A stretch of 28,698 nucleotides of DNA from NCBI GenBank assembly GCA_047638695.1, contig JBLINY010000054.1, positions 1 to 28,698 of the forward strand, read 5' to 3'. Every line of letters starts with the position of its first letter. The first letter of the stretch is position 1. A program made the translations under genes and the position numbers. The notes beneath the pieces are model-generated. The model saw only the letters and a list, made by a program, of their open reading frames with translations. It searched no databases and was not told where the DNA came from. The DNA is from JAHECQ01 sp047638695 (GTDB lineage Bacteria; Actinomycetota; Acidimicrobiia; Acidimicrobiales; SZUA-35). Below, one piece after another: positions 21,946-28,698 of the stretch.

Positions 21946-22932
21946 TCAGCGGGAGAAGTGCTGGCCAACATTGGCAGCGACCGCGGCGTCGTAGACCAGT
22001 TTGGCGGCTGCAACATCCTGGGCGGCGACGCCTGATGACTTGTAGAGCGTGAGCTGCTGATCATCGGTGCGTGCTGGCCGCGTGCCAGCCACCAACTCGC
22101 CGAGCTCGGCATACACGTGGTCGGCGCCAATGGCGCCCTCGGCCAGTGGTAGACCGAGATCGTTGGATCCAACCGGGTAGGCGGCGAAAGCCGAACCGCG
22201 TTCCTCGACGACAAGCAAGGCATCAGCCACCGTGGCGGTGTCGAGTTCTCTGCCCTTGGCGCTGAAACCCACCGCGGTTACGTGAGTACCGGGGGCCAGC
22301 CAGGTTCGATCGAGCACAGGCTCGGCCGCATCCGTGGTGAGGCAAACCACCGCAGCATCATCACACGCCGACTCGACACCATCAGCCGCGACTACCGGGA
22401 CGTCAAGCCGTTCCTGGAGTTCGGCCGCGAGCGCCTCAACCTTGGCCGGCGTGCGTCCGGCGATCCGAACCTCGCTGAACCGACGCACCCGACTGACATG
22501 CAGGGCGTGACTCAGAGCCTGTACCCCTGTACCAACGATGACGAGAACATCAGCGTCTGCTCGGGCCAACAGCTCGGTCGACAACGCCGACCCGGCCGCG
22601 GTTCGTTCGGCCGTGATCACATCGCCGTCAAGCATCGCCAACAACGAACCGGTGGTCGGGTCTACGACGATCACTGCACCCTGATGACTGGGGAGCCCCA
22701 GCGAGTCGTTTCCGCCGTAGACGGTGACAAGCTTGGTGGCCATGGCGCCGAGCGCAGGAACGTGAGCCGGCATCACTGCCATGAAGCCCGCAGGGTTGTC
22801 GGCCATAGCTGCGATCCGGGGCGGCATCGAGACTCGACCAGCCGACACTTCGACCATGGCCTCGCCAACGATCGCCCGCAACGCGTCGCGATCAATCAGA
22901 GATGCGGTCTCCTCAGCGTTCAGTAAGAGCAT
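21946..22932 (-). CDS. Ornithine cyclodeaminase / mu-crystallin family protein
   Basis: 328 aa NAD(P)-dependent family that includes ornithine cyclodeaminase, alanine dehydrogenase and imine reductases. MPPRIAAM, ATKLVTVYGGN (K67, substrate carboxylate binding), ERTAAGSALST (109-119), Rossmann GTGVQA (134-139) and ICG-less VCLTTDAAEPVL are present. The family member with ornithine activity carries a catalytic aspartate late in the protein; VGSNDLGLP keeps an aspartate at the equivalent place. Frame opens at 23043, but ATG 22932 has AGGA 7 nt upstream and fits the family start. Last gene of the six-gene operon, overlapping the reductase gene by 20 bp. Substrate unresolved. Confidence 0.9.
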   Translation of the reverse strand: MLLLNAEETASLIDRDALRAIVGEAMVEVSAGRVSMPPRIAAMADNPAGFMAVMPAHVPALGAMATKLVTVYGGNDSLGLPSHQGAVIVVDPTTGSLLAMLDGDVITAERTAAGSALSTELLARADADVLVIVGTGVQALSHALHVSRVRRFSEVRIAGRTPAKVEALAAELQERLDVPVVAADGVESACDDAAVVCLTTDAAEPVLDRTWLAPGTHVTAVGFSAKGRELDTATVADALLVVEERGSAFAAYPVGSNDLGLPLAEGAIGADHVYAELGELVAGTRPARTDDQQLTLYKSSGVAAQDVAAAKLVYDAAVAANVGQHFSR

Positions 22933-23773
22933 CAGCTGATCCTGCCAGAACGTCATCGACGCCGACGAGCGAAAGACCGAGCTGACGAGCTCGACCGAAG
23001 GTGAGGGTGAGATCGAGCGGTTGACCCGGCACATCGGCGGCACTGCCAGAGCGCACCCGGGTTGTATCGACTCCCCAATGCTCGAGCAGCCTGCGACCGA
23101 AGGCGGCCCGGCTCAGGGTCTGTTCACCGGCAACATTTAGGGTGCCGGTGATTCCGGTCTCGACCAATGCGAGCGTTTGGAGCGCAGCGCAGAGCGCATC
23201 GATCCACACCGGTTGACGCAAGGCATCGTCCCACAGCGAGAGTTCATCGCCTCGCCCCAGCTGAGCGGCGAAACCGGACGTGCCTCGATCCATCTCGTCA
23301 ATGCCGTAGATCAGGGAGGTTCGCACGACGGCAGCCGCGGGACATGCGTTCAGAACAACCTGTTCGCCTTCGGCCTTACTTCGGCCGTAGTTGTTGATGG
23401 GAGCAGGTTGCGCATCGTCGGCGTACGGGGCACCGGCGCCGCTGAACACCATGTCTGACGAGACGTGCACGAGCCGACAACCAGCCGCAACCGCTGCCTC
23501 AGCAATGTTGGCCGAACCAGCGACGTTCACCTCGTAGCTGTCCGAAGCACCCGGATTGGCTGCCGCAGCATGAATGATCGCCGCTGGTTTCCGTCGCTCG
23601 ATCAGCGCCCGAACTGCTGCACCGTCCAAGAGGTCCATTGCTTCCCAGACACCTCCCGGAATCGTTGGCCGTTGCCGTGAGATCCCAACGGCCGAGGGTA
23701 GGAGTTCACAGAGTCGAGAACCGAGGTAACCGGATGCACCCGTGACGACGACCGTTGGGCTGTCGCCGACCAC
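22913..23773 (-). CDS. RmlD-like NAD(P)-dependent sugar-nucleotide reductase (extended SDR)
   Basis: 286 aa. GASGYLGSR (12-20) is the Rossmann glycine motif, HAAA at 68-71, VSSDMVFSG (104-112), YGRSK (Y129, K133) the catalytic pair. The order is that of dTDP-4-dehydrorhamnose reductase and of methionine adenosyltransferase-beta-like SDRs. No rmlA, rmlB or rmlC lies nearby, so the rhamnose assignment is uncertain. GTG start at 23773 shares one base with the rnj stop (TAGTG), so it is translationally coupled. Confidence 0.88.
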   Translation of the reverse strand: MVGDSPTVVVTGASGYLGSRLCELLPSAVGISRQRPTIPGGVWEAMDLLDGAAVRALIERRKPAAIIHAAAANPGASDSYEVNVAGSANIAEAAVAAGCRLVHVSSDMVFSGAGAPYADDAQPAPINNYGRSKAEGEQVVLNACPAAAVVRTSLIYGIDEMDRGTSGFAAQLGRGDELSLWDDALRQPVWIDALCAALQTLALVETGITGTLNVAGEQTLSRAAFGRRLLEHWGVDTTRVRSGSAADVPGQPLDLTLTFGRARQLGLSLVGVDDVLAGSADALTER

Positions 23774-25461
23774 TAAACCTCGGACTCGCCTTCATGCGCG
23801 CCCAGCACCACCGGCACAATCATCGGGCGCAGGCGGGTGCGGTTGGCGACGAAGCGACCAAGGGTGCGCCGTGTCACTTTCTCGAGGCTCTGACGGGTGC
23901 GCTGTCCGTCGGACAGGGCATGCTCGACCGCGTCACGAATCGCCTCGGTTGCTTCCTTACGCAATTGGTCGCCCTCGGCACCGTGAACCCAGCCACGGCT
24001 GATGATCTCGGGCAAGCTGGACAATGAAGCGTTCGGACCCTCGATGGTGATGCCGACGACGGCAGAAACGAATCCGTCAGTGCCCAGCGTGCGCCGTTCG
24101 ACCAGCACACTGGGATCCATGTCGGCAACGTTGCCCTGCACGTAGATGTACTCGGCTGGGACGTTGTCACCTCGGGTGATGCCCTTATCGGTGATGACGA
24201 CCGAGTCGCCATCTTGGCAAACCAAGACCCGCTCGGGCTTCGTGCCCATCCGGGTTGCAAGACGAGCATGTTCGGTGAGGTGTCGGTACTCGCCATGCAC
24301 GGGAATGAACCACTCGGGCTGCACGATCGAGTGCAGGACCTTCAGTTCTTCAGCCTTGGCGTGGCCGGTGGCGTGCACGTTGGCAACACCCGAATGAATA
24401 ACCTCGGCGCCTCGGCGAAGTAGTCCGTCGATGACTCGCGTGACGCTCGACTCGTTACCCGGGATGGGATGAGACGAGAGAATGACACAGTCGCCTTCGC
24501 TGATGGTGAGCCACTTGTTGTCGCCGGTGGCCATCCGGGCCAATGCAGACATCGGCTCGCCCTGGCTACCGGTGGAGATGATGCAAAGATCCTCAGGCGG
24601 GATGTCGTCAACGTTCTCGATGCTGCGGAGATGCGTGTCGGGAATTTTCAACAGGCCCATCTGGCGAGCCAGGTTCACGTTCTTCTTCATCGACAGGCCA
24701 AGCGTTGCCACCGTGCGACCGTTGGCGATGGCCGCGTCGGCAACTTGCTGGACACGGTGAATATGACTGGCGAAGCATGCCACGATGAGCCGGTGGCCCT
24801 TCTGCGTCGCAAAAAGATCGTGGATCGACTGCCCGATGGAAGTCTCCGAGGCCGAGAAGCCCTGCTCCTCGGCATTGGTGGAATCACAGAGAAAGAGCCG
24901 GATGCCATCGTCTTTGGACAGGTGACCAATGCCGGCGAGGTCGGTGAGTCGGCCGTCGACCGGGGTCATATCGAGTTTGAAGTCGCCGCTGTGAAGAATC
25001 ACGCCCTGGGGCGTGTGGAACGCGGTGGCAAATCCGTGGGGCACCGAGTGGGTGACCGGGAAGAACTCCATGTCGAACGGTCCGACCTGGATCCGGTCGT
25101 TGTCACTGACCTCAATGAACTTCGCCTGCTTTGCCACGCCCCGCTCTTCGATGCGGTTGCGGGCCAACCCGATGGTGAGGGGTGAACCAACGATCGTCAG
25201 CGGAATTTCGGACAGAAGGTGACCGAGCGCCCCGATGTGATCTTCGTGGCCGTGGGTGGCGACCACCCCTTCGACGCGATGAGCGTTGTCGCGAAGCCAC
25301 GTGAAGTCAGGCAGAACCAGGTCGATGCCCGCCATGTCATCGTCGGGAAACATGAGCCCGCAGTCGATGAGCATGATGCGGCCATCGATATCGATAGCCG
25401 CGCAGTTGCGACCGATTTCACCTAGTCCGCCGAGAAAGACGACCCGTACCGGGGCGGCCAC
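23773..25461 (-). CDS. rnj: Ribonuclease J
   Basis: 562 aa, standard size. Metallo-beta-lactamase/beta-CASP nuclease with 5'-3' exo- and endoribonuclease activity, used in RNA maturation and decay. FLGGLGEIGRN (9-19), THGHEDHIGALG (69-80, zinc ligands H70, H72, D74, H75), HSVPHG, HSGDFKLD, then beta-CASP ISTGSQGEPMSALARMA and VHATGHA, and WFIPVHGEYRHL. The frame is open to 25566 inside dapA, but GTG 25461, 1 nt after the dapA TGA, begins MAAPVRVVFLGG as in homologues. dapA-rnj adjacency is common in actinobacteria. For RNA 5' ends this enzyme matters here because many messages appear leaderless. Confidence 0.96.
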   Translation of the reverse strand: MAAPVRVVFLGGLGEIGRNCAAIDIDGRIMLIDCGLMFPDDDMAGIDLVLPDFTWLRDNAHRVEGVVATHGHEDHIGALGHLLSEIPLTIVGSPLTIGLARNRIEERGVAKQAKFIEVSDNDRIQVGPFDMEFFPVTHSVPHGFATAFHTPQGVILHSGDFKLDMTPVDGRLTDLAGIGHLSKDDGIRLFLCDSTNAEEQGFSASETSIGQSIHDLFATQKGHRLIVACFASHIHRVQQVADAAIANGRTVATLGLSMKKNVNLARQMGLLKIPDTHLRSIENVDDIPPEDLCIISTGSQGEPMSALARMATGDNKWLTISEGDCVILSSHPIPGNESSVTRVIDGLLRRGAEVIHSGVANVHATGHAKAEELKVLHSIVQPEWFIPVHGEYRHLTEHARLATRMGTKPERVLVCQDGDSVVITDKGITRGDNVPAEYIYVQGNVADMDPSVLVERRTLGTDGFVSAVVGITIEGPNASLSSLPEIISRGWVHGAEGDQLRKEATEAIRDAVEHALSDGQRTRQSLEKVTRRTLGRFVANRTRLRPMIVPVVLGAHEGESEV

Positions 25462-25462
25462 C

Positions 25463-26350
25463 TCAGATGTCCCGGCCGAGATCAGCCAACAGGGCCCGAG
25501 CTCGGTCGCTGAGGTCGGCGGGTGCCGGTCCCATAGGGGGACGGCAGTCGCCGACCGGAACGCCAAGAAGATTCATCAGGGCCTTTGTAGGGACAGGATT
25601 GGGAGCATCATCAGAAGCTTCATAGTTCCATGACGGGATGAGCCCGGCATTGATACGAGTGGCATCGGCTACCTGGCCCTTCTGGAAAGCCGCAATCATT
25701 TCTTGGGTTTCGACACCAACCCAGTGGGTGGCCACGCCGATCACGCCGACGGCGCCGACGGCCAACAGCGGCAGTGTCATGCTGTCATCACCCGAGTAGA
25801 CCTCGATGCGATCGGGAGCTTCGGCGAGCAGCTCGGCGGTGAGCGCAGGGTTGCCAGCTGCGTCCTTGATCGCTACCACGTTTTCGATCTCGAAGAGCTC
25901 ATGAAACAGAGCGTGAGAGATCTTGCGGCCGGTGCGAGCGGGAATGTCGTAGATGACAAGCGGAAGATCGGTGGCCTCGGCACACGCCTTGAAGTGCACG
26001 GCCAGACCAGCCTGGCTTGGCCGGTTGTAGTACGGGGTTACCTGGAGAATGCCATTGGCGCCGGCGGCAGTGGCTCGCTGTGTTAGCTCGACCGCAGCCC
26101 GAGTGTCGTTGCTGCCTGCCCCTGCCACCAGACTGTGGTTTGGGATGGCGTCGCGAACAGCAGTGATGAGCGCTACCTGCTCATCGTGGGTAAGCGTCGC
26201 CGATTCGCCGGTGGTGCCGGCGACGACGACGCCATCGTTGCCGTTTTCAACCAGCCACTTGGCCAACGTCTGTGCGGCGTCGAGATCAAGATTCCCGTCG
26301 CGGTCGAATGGGGTGACCATGGCGCTGAGCACCGGGCCAAATCGTGCCAT
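25463..26350 (-). CDS. dapA: 4-hydroxy-tetrahydrodipicolinate synthase
   Basis: 295 aa. Condenses pyruvate with aspartate semialdehyde, first step of the lysine/diaminopimelate branch. AGTTGES (44-50), TPYYNRPSQAG (105-115, Y108), IYDIPARTG (133-141, Y134, R140) and VVAIKDAAGN (158-167, Schiff-base lysine K162) are all intact. ATG 26350 shares one base with the stop of the upstream regulator gene (TGATG) and has GGAG 7 nt before it, inside the end of that gene. The frame is open to 26458, but this is the family start. Confidence 0.97.
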   Translation of the reverse strand: MARFGPVLSAMVTPFDRDGNLDLDAAQTLAKWLVENGNDGVVVAGTTGESATLTHDEQVALITAVRDAIPNHSLVAGAGSNDTRAAVELTQRATAAGANGILQVTPYYNRPSQAGLAVHFKACAEATDLPLVIYDIPARTGRKISHALFHELFEIENVVAIKDAAGNPALTAELLAEAPDRIEVYSGDDSMTLPLLAVGAVGVIGVATHWVGVETQEMIAAFQKGQVADATRINAGLIPSWNYEASDDAPNPVPTKALMNLLGVPVGDCRPPMGPAPADLSDRARALLADLGRDI

Positions 26351-26982
26351 CAGTGATCTCCTTCGGAGGCTCGGTCGATACCGAGACTGGTGAGCAGGTC
26401 TTCGTGCATTTCGAACCAAACGGTGTGGTACGACTCGACGATTGGTTTGGTGAACCATTCGAGTTCGCCGGCGAGGAGCTTCTCGAGCGCGAACGTGAAA
26501 CGCCGGGGATACACCGAAAAGCGATGGAGAACGGACAGCAATTCCGCTGCCAGGGGCTGCACGGCATCGTCAAGGACGGCGAGACGAGCGAGGACCGATG
26601 CGTCGTAGCCGGTATCGCCGTGGTCGTTCAGGACCTCGGCTTCGGCATCCTTCACCTGCCAGTCCGTGCACACCTGCAGCATCTGTCCGTTGAGTTGGAG
26701 AAATTGGTCGTACACCGACTGGACGAGATCACGGCAACCAACGGCATCAATCTCCTCAGATAACAGACGCTCGTTCTCGATCCGACCGGCAGCGGTGAGC
26801 GACCAGCCACTTACCCGACCCTCGCGGTGTATCACCAACTCCGACGCTGACACCTCGGCGAGTCGCTCGGCGAATTCGTCCTCGCTGAATCCGAACAATG
26901 CGGCAATGTCCGACGCCTCGGCGAACCCCTTCAGTCGCAAGCCATGCAGCGCGAGAAGAGCCGGATTTGAGGTGTGCGCCAT
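26350..26982 (-). CDS. Winged-helix regulator-like protein of unknown role
   Basis: 210 aa. The N-terminal 80 residues (ALLALHGLRLKGFAEA, SDIAALFGFSEDEF, SGWSLTAAGR) look like a winged helix with TAAGR typical of MarR-like wings. The rest is helical: YDQFLQLNGQMLQVCTDWQV, NDHGDTGYDASVLARL and YHTVWFEMHEDLLTSLG, a combination I associate with unnamed actinobacterial regulator-like proteins. The ATG at 26982 is the family-like start; TAACCT lies 8 nt before it, and the gene is 14 bp after SURF1. Coupled to dapA by TGATG. DNA binding is an inference. Confidence 0.8.
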   Translation of the reverse strand: MAHTSNPALLALHGLRLKGFAEASDIAALFGFSEDEFAERLAEVSASELVIHREGRVSGWSLTAAGRIENERLLSEEIDAVGCRDLVQSVYDQFLQLNGQMLQVCTDWQVKDAEAEVLNDHGDTGYDASVLARLAVLDDAVQPLAAELLSVLHRFSVYPRRFTFALEKLLAGELEWFTKPIVESYHTVWFEMHEDLLTSLGIDRASEGDH

Positions 26983-26996
26983 CGATGCGCAGGTTA

Positions 26997-27764
26997 TCAG
27001 CCGGACTCGGCTAGTTCTTCCGGGATTTCCGCCGCCTTCTTTCGCAACAGCAGCCCGTACACCACGATGCTGAGGCTGGCGAAGATGAACCACTGCATGG
27101 CGTACGAGAAGTGATTGCGCTCGTCAATCGAGGGCAGCGGCACCGGCTGTGGATCCCCTTCGGCGTTGGGGTCGTCGAGTTGGAGCCACGCCGGCGCGAT
27201 CGGCCGATCGAGCCCGAGGCGGCTCGTGATGGCCGCAATATCGAGTCGGGGTACCCGTTCGCCCTCACCGGTATCGGTGGCACCAAGAACGCCGTCCTTT
27301 ACCTGACTCGCTTGTAACCAGCCTGCAATCGGGGTGTTCGGGTCGAGCGCCACAGCCTCGGCGTCACGTGTGGCAAAGCCTCGGTTTACTAGCAACAGAC
27401 GGTCATCGGTCGTCTCGTACAGGGCAACAATCCAGTCGCCTCCCAGGCCGTCCTGGCTGCGGTTGGCCACTCGGATCACTTCGGCGTCGAGGTATCGGCC
27501 CGTATCTTCGATCCGGATGTAGGAGAGCTGCTCGGCCTCGAGCCCGAGAACCTCATCGAGAGTCACCGGTTCCTCGGCCGCCCTAGCCTCGATGATCTCA
27601 TTCTCGGCCTGTCGAAGATTGAGTCGGTCGAGCTGCCAGAAGCCAGCCCACACGAAGCTGAGAATGAGGGTGCCGGCAAAGATGTGGGAGGCAATCCAAC
27701 CGGGTGTGCGCACAAACCGGTATCCCTGAGGCGCTACTCGGGTCATTGGCGAACTCTGATTCAC
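26997..27764 (-). CDS. SURF1-like cytochrome oxidase assembly protein
   Basis: 255 aa, inner membrane. Two transmembrane segments, about 24-44 (SHIFAGTLILSFVWAGFWQL) and about 220-238 in the segment starting FSYAMQWF, flank an extracytoplasmic domain; this is the SURF1 plan. GFWQLDRL after the first helix, LLLVNRGF (123-130), PIAPAWLQLD and NHFSYAMQWF are family motifs. It helps assemble haem-copper oxidase. GTG 27764 lies 7 nt after TACCGT, so a leaderless message; ATG 27746 is a second option. First gene of the six-gene minus-strand operon. Confidence 0.92.
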   Translation of the reverse strand: MNQSSPMTRVAPQGYRFVRTPGWIASHIFAGTLILSFVWAGFWQLDRLNLRQAENEIIEARAAEEPVTLDEVLGLEAEQLSYIRIEDTGRYLDAEVIRVANRSQDGLGGDWIVALYETTDDRLLLVNRGFATRDAEAVALDPNTPIAGWLQASQVKDGVLGATDTGEGERVPRLDIAAITSRLGLDRPIAPAWLQLDDPNAEGDPQPVPLPSIDERNHFSYAMQWFIFASLSIVVYGLLLRKKAAEIPEELAESG

Positions 27765-27771
27765 CCGACCG

Positions 27772-27777
27772 ACGGTA
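27772..27777 (-). promoter_or_regulatory. Predicted -10 box of the SURF1-dapA-rnj operon (leaderless)
   Basis: TACCGT on the minus strand, 7 nt, then GTG 27764. The 42-bp gap to the divergent DedA-like gene contains no other promoter-like match I can support. Confidence 0.5.
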
Positions 27778-27806
27778 GCGAGCTTCTAGCTGCCAGACTG
27801 CTCGGG

Positions 27807-28517
27807 ATGCATCTGGAGCGCGGACGCCCGCCAGCGAAGGGAATCGTCCGCCTTTTCATCGGCATCGCCGTTCTCTCGATGGTGGCCGGCTGGATCGGCG
27901 ATCTTCTTCTGGCCGAAATCGTTGATAAACGACCGCTCCTGTTGATTGCGCTCAATCCTCGAAACCGCAATCTCATTTTGGCGACGAACGAGTTGAGCGC
28001 CTTTAGCTACTACAGCGTTGGCTTCCTTCGACTCGTGGCCTCGGATCCGGTGAACTACCTACTCGGGTTTTGGTTCGGCGAACGAGCCATCGCGTGGACC
28101 GAGCGACGGTCTCGCACGTACGGGCCGCTGATTCGCGACGGTGAAGGTTGGTTCCGAAAGCTGGCCTACCCGCTCATCTTCCTTGCGCCGAACAACATCA
28201 TCTGCGCGTTGTCCGGCGCTACCGGCGTCAAGGTGCGGGCTTTCATGGCGTTGAACATCGCCGGCACCGTCACCCGGCTGATCTTGGTAAGGATGGTGGG
28301 CGAGACGCTCGAATCACCGATCGGCGGGGTTGTCGACTTCATCGGCAAGTACCGCACGCCCATCCTTATCCTGTCGGCTGTCGGCGTCGCCTGGACGGTG
28401 TTCGGCGAGTTTCGAGGTGACAACTCGGAGCTACAAGCCCTGCGTGATCTCGAGGGCGCCGACTCGAGCGAATCGAGCGACGACACCGACGAGGGTGATG
28501 GTGAAGACGACGGCTGA
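27807..28517 (+). CDS. DedA/VTT-like membrane protein
   Basis: 236 aa. Hydrophobic segments near residues 14-34 (IVRLFIGIAVLSMVAGWIGD), 55-90, 130-150 and 195-212. YPLIFLAPNNIICALSGATG and the following FMALNIAGTVTRL resemble the re-entrant loop and helix of DedA/VTT-domain proteins, which act in membrane lipid transport and envelope homeostasis, though the usual RxxPxxR pattern is not exact. The acidic tail (SSESSDDTDEGDGEDDG) is unusual. The frame is open from 27684, but that part is antisense to SURF1; ATG 27807 is chosen with no clear ribosome site. Overlaps the next gene by 20 bp. Confidence 0.75.
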   Translation: MHLERGRPPAKGIVRLFIGIAVLSMVAGWIGDLLLAEIVDKRPLLLIALNPRNRNLILATNELSAFSYYSVGFLRLVASDPVNYLLGFWFGERAIAWTERRSRTYGPLIRDGEGWFRKLAYPLIFLAPNNIICALSGATGVKVRAFMALNIAGTVTRLILVRMVGETLESPIGGVVDFIGKYRTPILILSAVGVAWTVFGEFRGDNSELQALRDLEGADSSESSDDTDEGDGEDDG

Positions 28518-28698
28518 CGCCCCTTCCCTGGGCTGCCGAGATGCGTCATTTCTCTTCGCCTTGTTCTGCGGGCTTCCCCTGACCGTCGCCGCCTGCACGG
28601 ACGGCAGTAGTGCCGATAACGTCGGAGCTGTCGCCGAAGCCAGCACCGAACCGACTCCTGCCCAAGAAAAACAAGCCCAAGAAAAACAAGCCCAAGAA
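28498..28698 (+). CDS. Lipoprotein with AQEKQ repeats (3' end cut by window)
   Basis: 67 codons visible from ATG 28498 (GTG 28501 also possible; GAGGG at 28491-28495 is just upstream). N-region MVKTTADAPSLGCRDAS, hydrophobic FLFALFCGLPLTV, then the lipobox VAAC with C33 as the likely lipidated cysteine, then a linker and repeats of AQEKQ up to the edge. It begins inside the end of the DedA-like gene. The frame is a real candidate because the lipobox and the repeat are both in phase; the function is unknown. Confidence 0.65.
   Translation, partial: MVKTTADAPSLGCRDASFLFALFCGLPLTVAACTDGSSADNVGAVAEASTEPTPAQEKQAQEKQAQE
28660..28698 (+). repeat. 15-bp tandem repeat encoding AQEKQ
   Basis: Unit GCCCAAGAAAAACAA occurs at 28660-28674 and 28675-28689, and a partial third copy reaches the window end at 28698. 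Copies are identical at the DNA level, and A-rich unlike the surrounding GC-rich sequence, so copy number may vary. The full array length is not visible. Confidence 0.9.

Noticed and set aside
22913..23773. dTDP-rhamnose biosynthesis cluster
   Set aside because: Only an RmlD-like reductase is present; no rmlA, rmlB or rmlC is adjacent, so a pathway call is not supported.
1..28698. tRNA, rRNA, CRISPR, insertion sequence, phage or attachment-site signatures
   Set aside because: No cloverleaf, spaced repeats, transposase or integrase frames or flanking direct repeats were found by eye; the only tandem repeat is the coding one at the right edge.

Overview
The window looks like a chromosomal stretch of a high-GC actinobacterium, most likely from the class Acidimicrobiia (Ilumatobacter-like). 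The evidence is: WhiB1 and PdtaS side by side, a DUF3107 protein next to two ArsA-type ATPases and Mrp, an AddB-type nuclease typical of actinobacteria, a dapA-rnj gene pair, and many genes whose promoter -10 box sits 6-7 nt before the start codon (leaderless mRNAs). It is ordinary gene-dense chromosome. No rRNA, tRNA, CRISPR, phage or insertion sequence was seen, and no gap between genes exceeds about 160 bp.

Layout. 1-4479 (minus): recombination/repair pair addB-addA; addA runs off the left edge. The start of addB carries what looks like a RecA-independent DNA-damage promoter. 4628-5863 (plus): degenerate Hsp70-like protein, which overlaps by 50 bp the convergent M20 peptidase (5814-7181). 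7297-9042 (minus): etfB-etfA, closed by a strong hairpin. 9080-10000 (plus): lipid kinase, convergent with a glycerophosphodiester phosphodiesterase (10003-10707). 10864-12723: whiB1 (plus) facing pdtaS (minus), the same neighbours as in Mycobacterium tuberculosis. 12753-16327 (minus): mrp, DUF3107, ArsA1, ArsA2 and a small zinc-ribbon gene, with a divergent SufR-like regulator (16346-17083) sharing one palindromic promoter with mrp. 17101-18783 (plus): secreted DUF4214/DUF3048 protein. 18828-19280 (minus): type II lumazine synthase. 19397-21893 (plus): coupled operon of a cupin, an HpaB-type flavin hydroxylase and a DUF2848 protein. 21946-27764 (minus): tight six-gene operon SURF1, regulator, dapA, rnj, RmlD-like reductase, ornithine-cyclodeaminase-like gene. 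27807-28698 (plus): DedA-like membrane protein, then a lipoprotein with AQEKQ repeats cut by the right edge.

Most notable signals. (1) Ten transcription units begin with TAnnnT placed 6-7 nt before the start codon, suggesting widespread leaderless transcription. (2) One PafBC/RecA_NDp-like promoter at addB, which moves its start to a GTG inside the longest open frame. (3) An 18-bp bidirectional promoter between mrp and the SufR-like gene. (4) A pair of ArsA-like ATPases with complementary P-loop defects, the first of which has no ATG, GTG or TTG start available. (5) A cupin/hydroxylase/DUF2848 operon of unknown substrate. All functions are inferred from reading the sequence; no database search was run.
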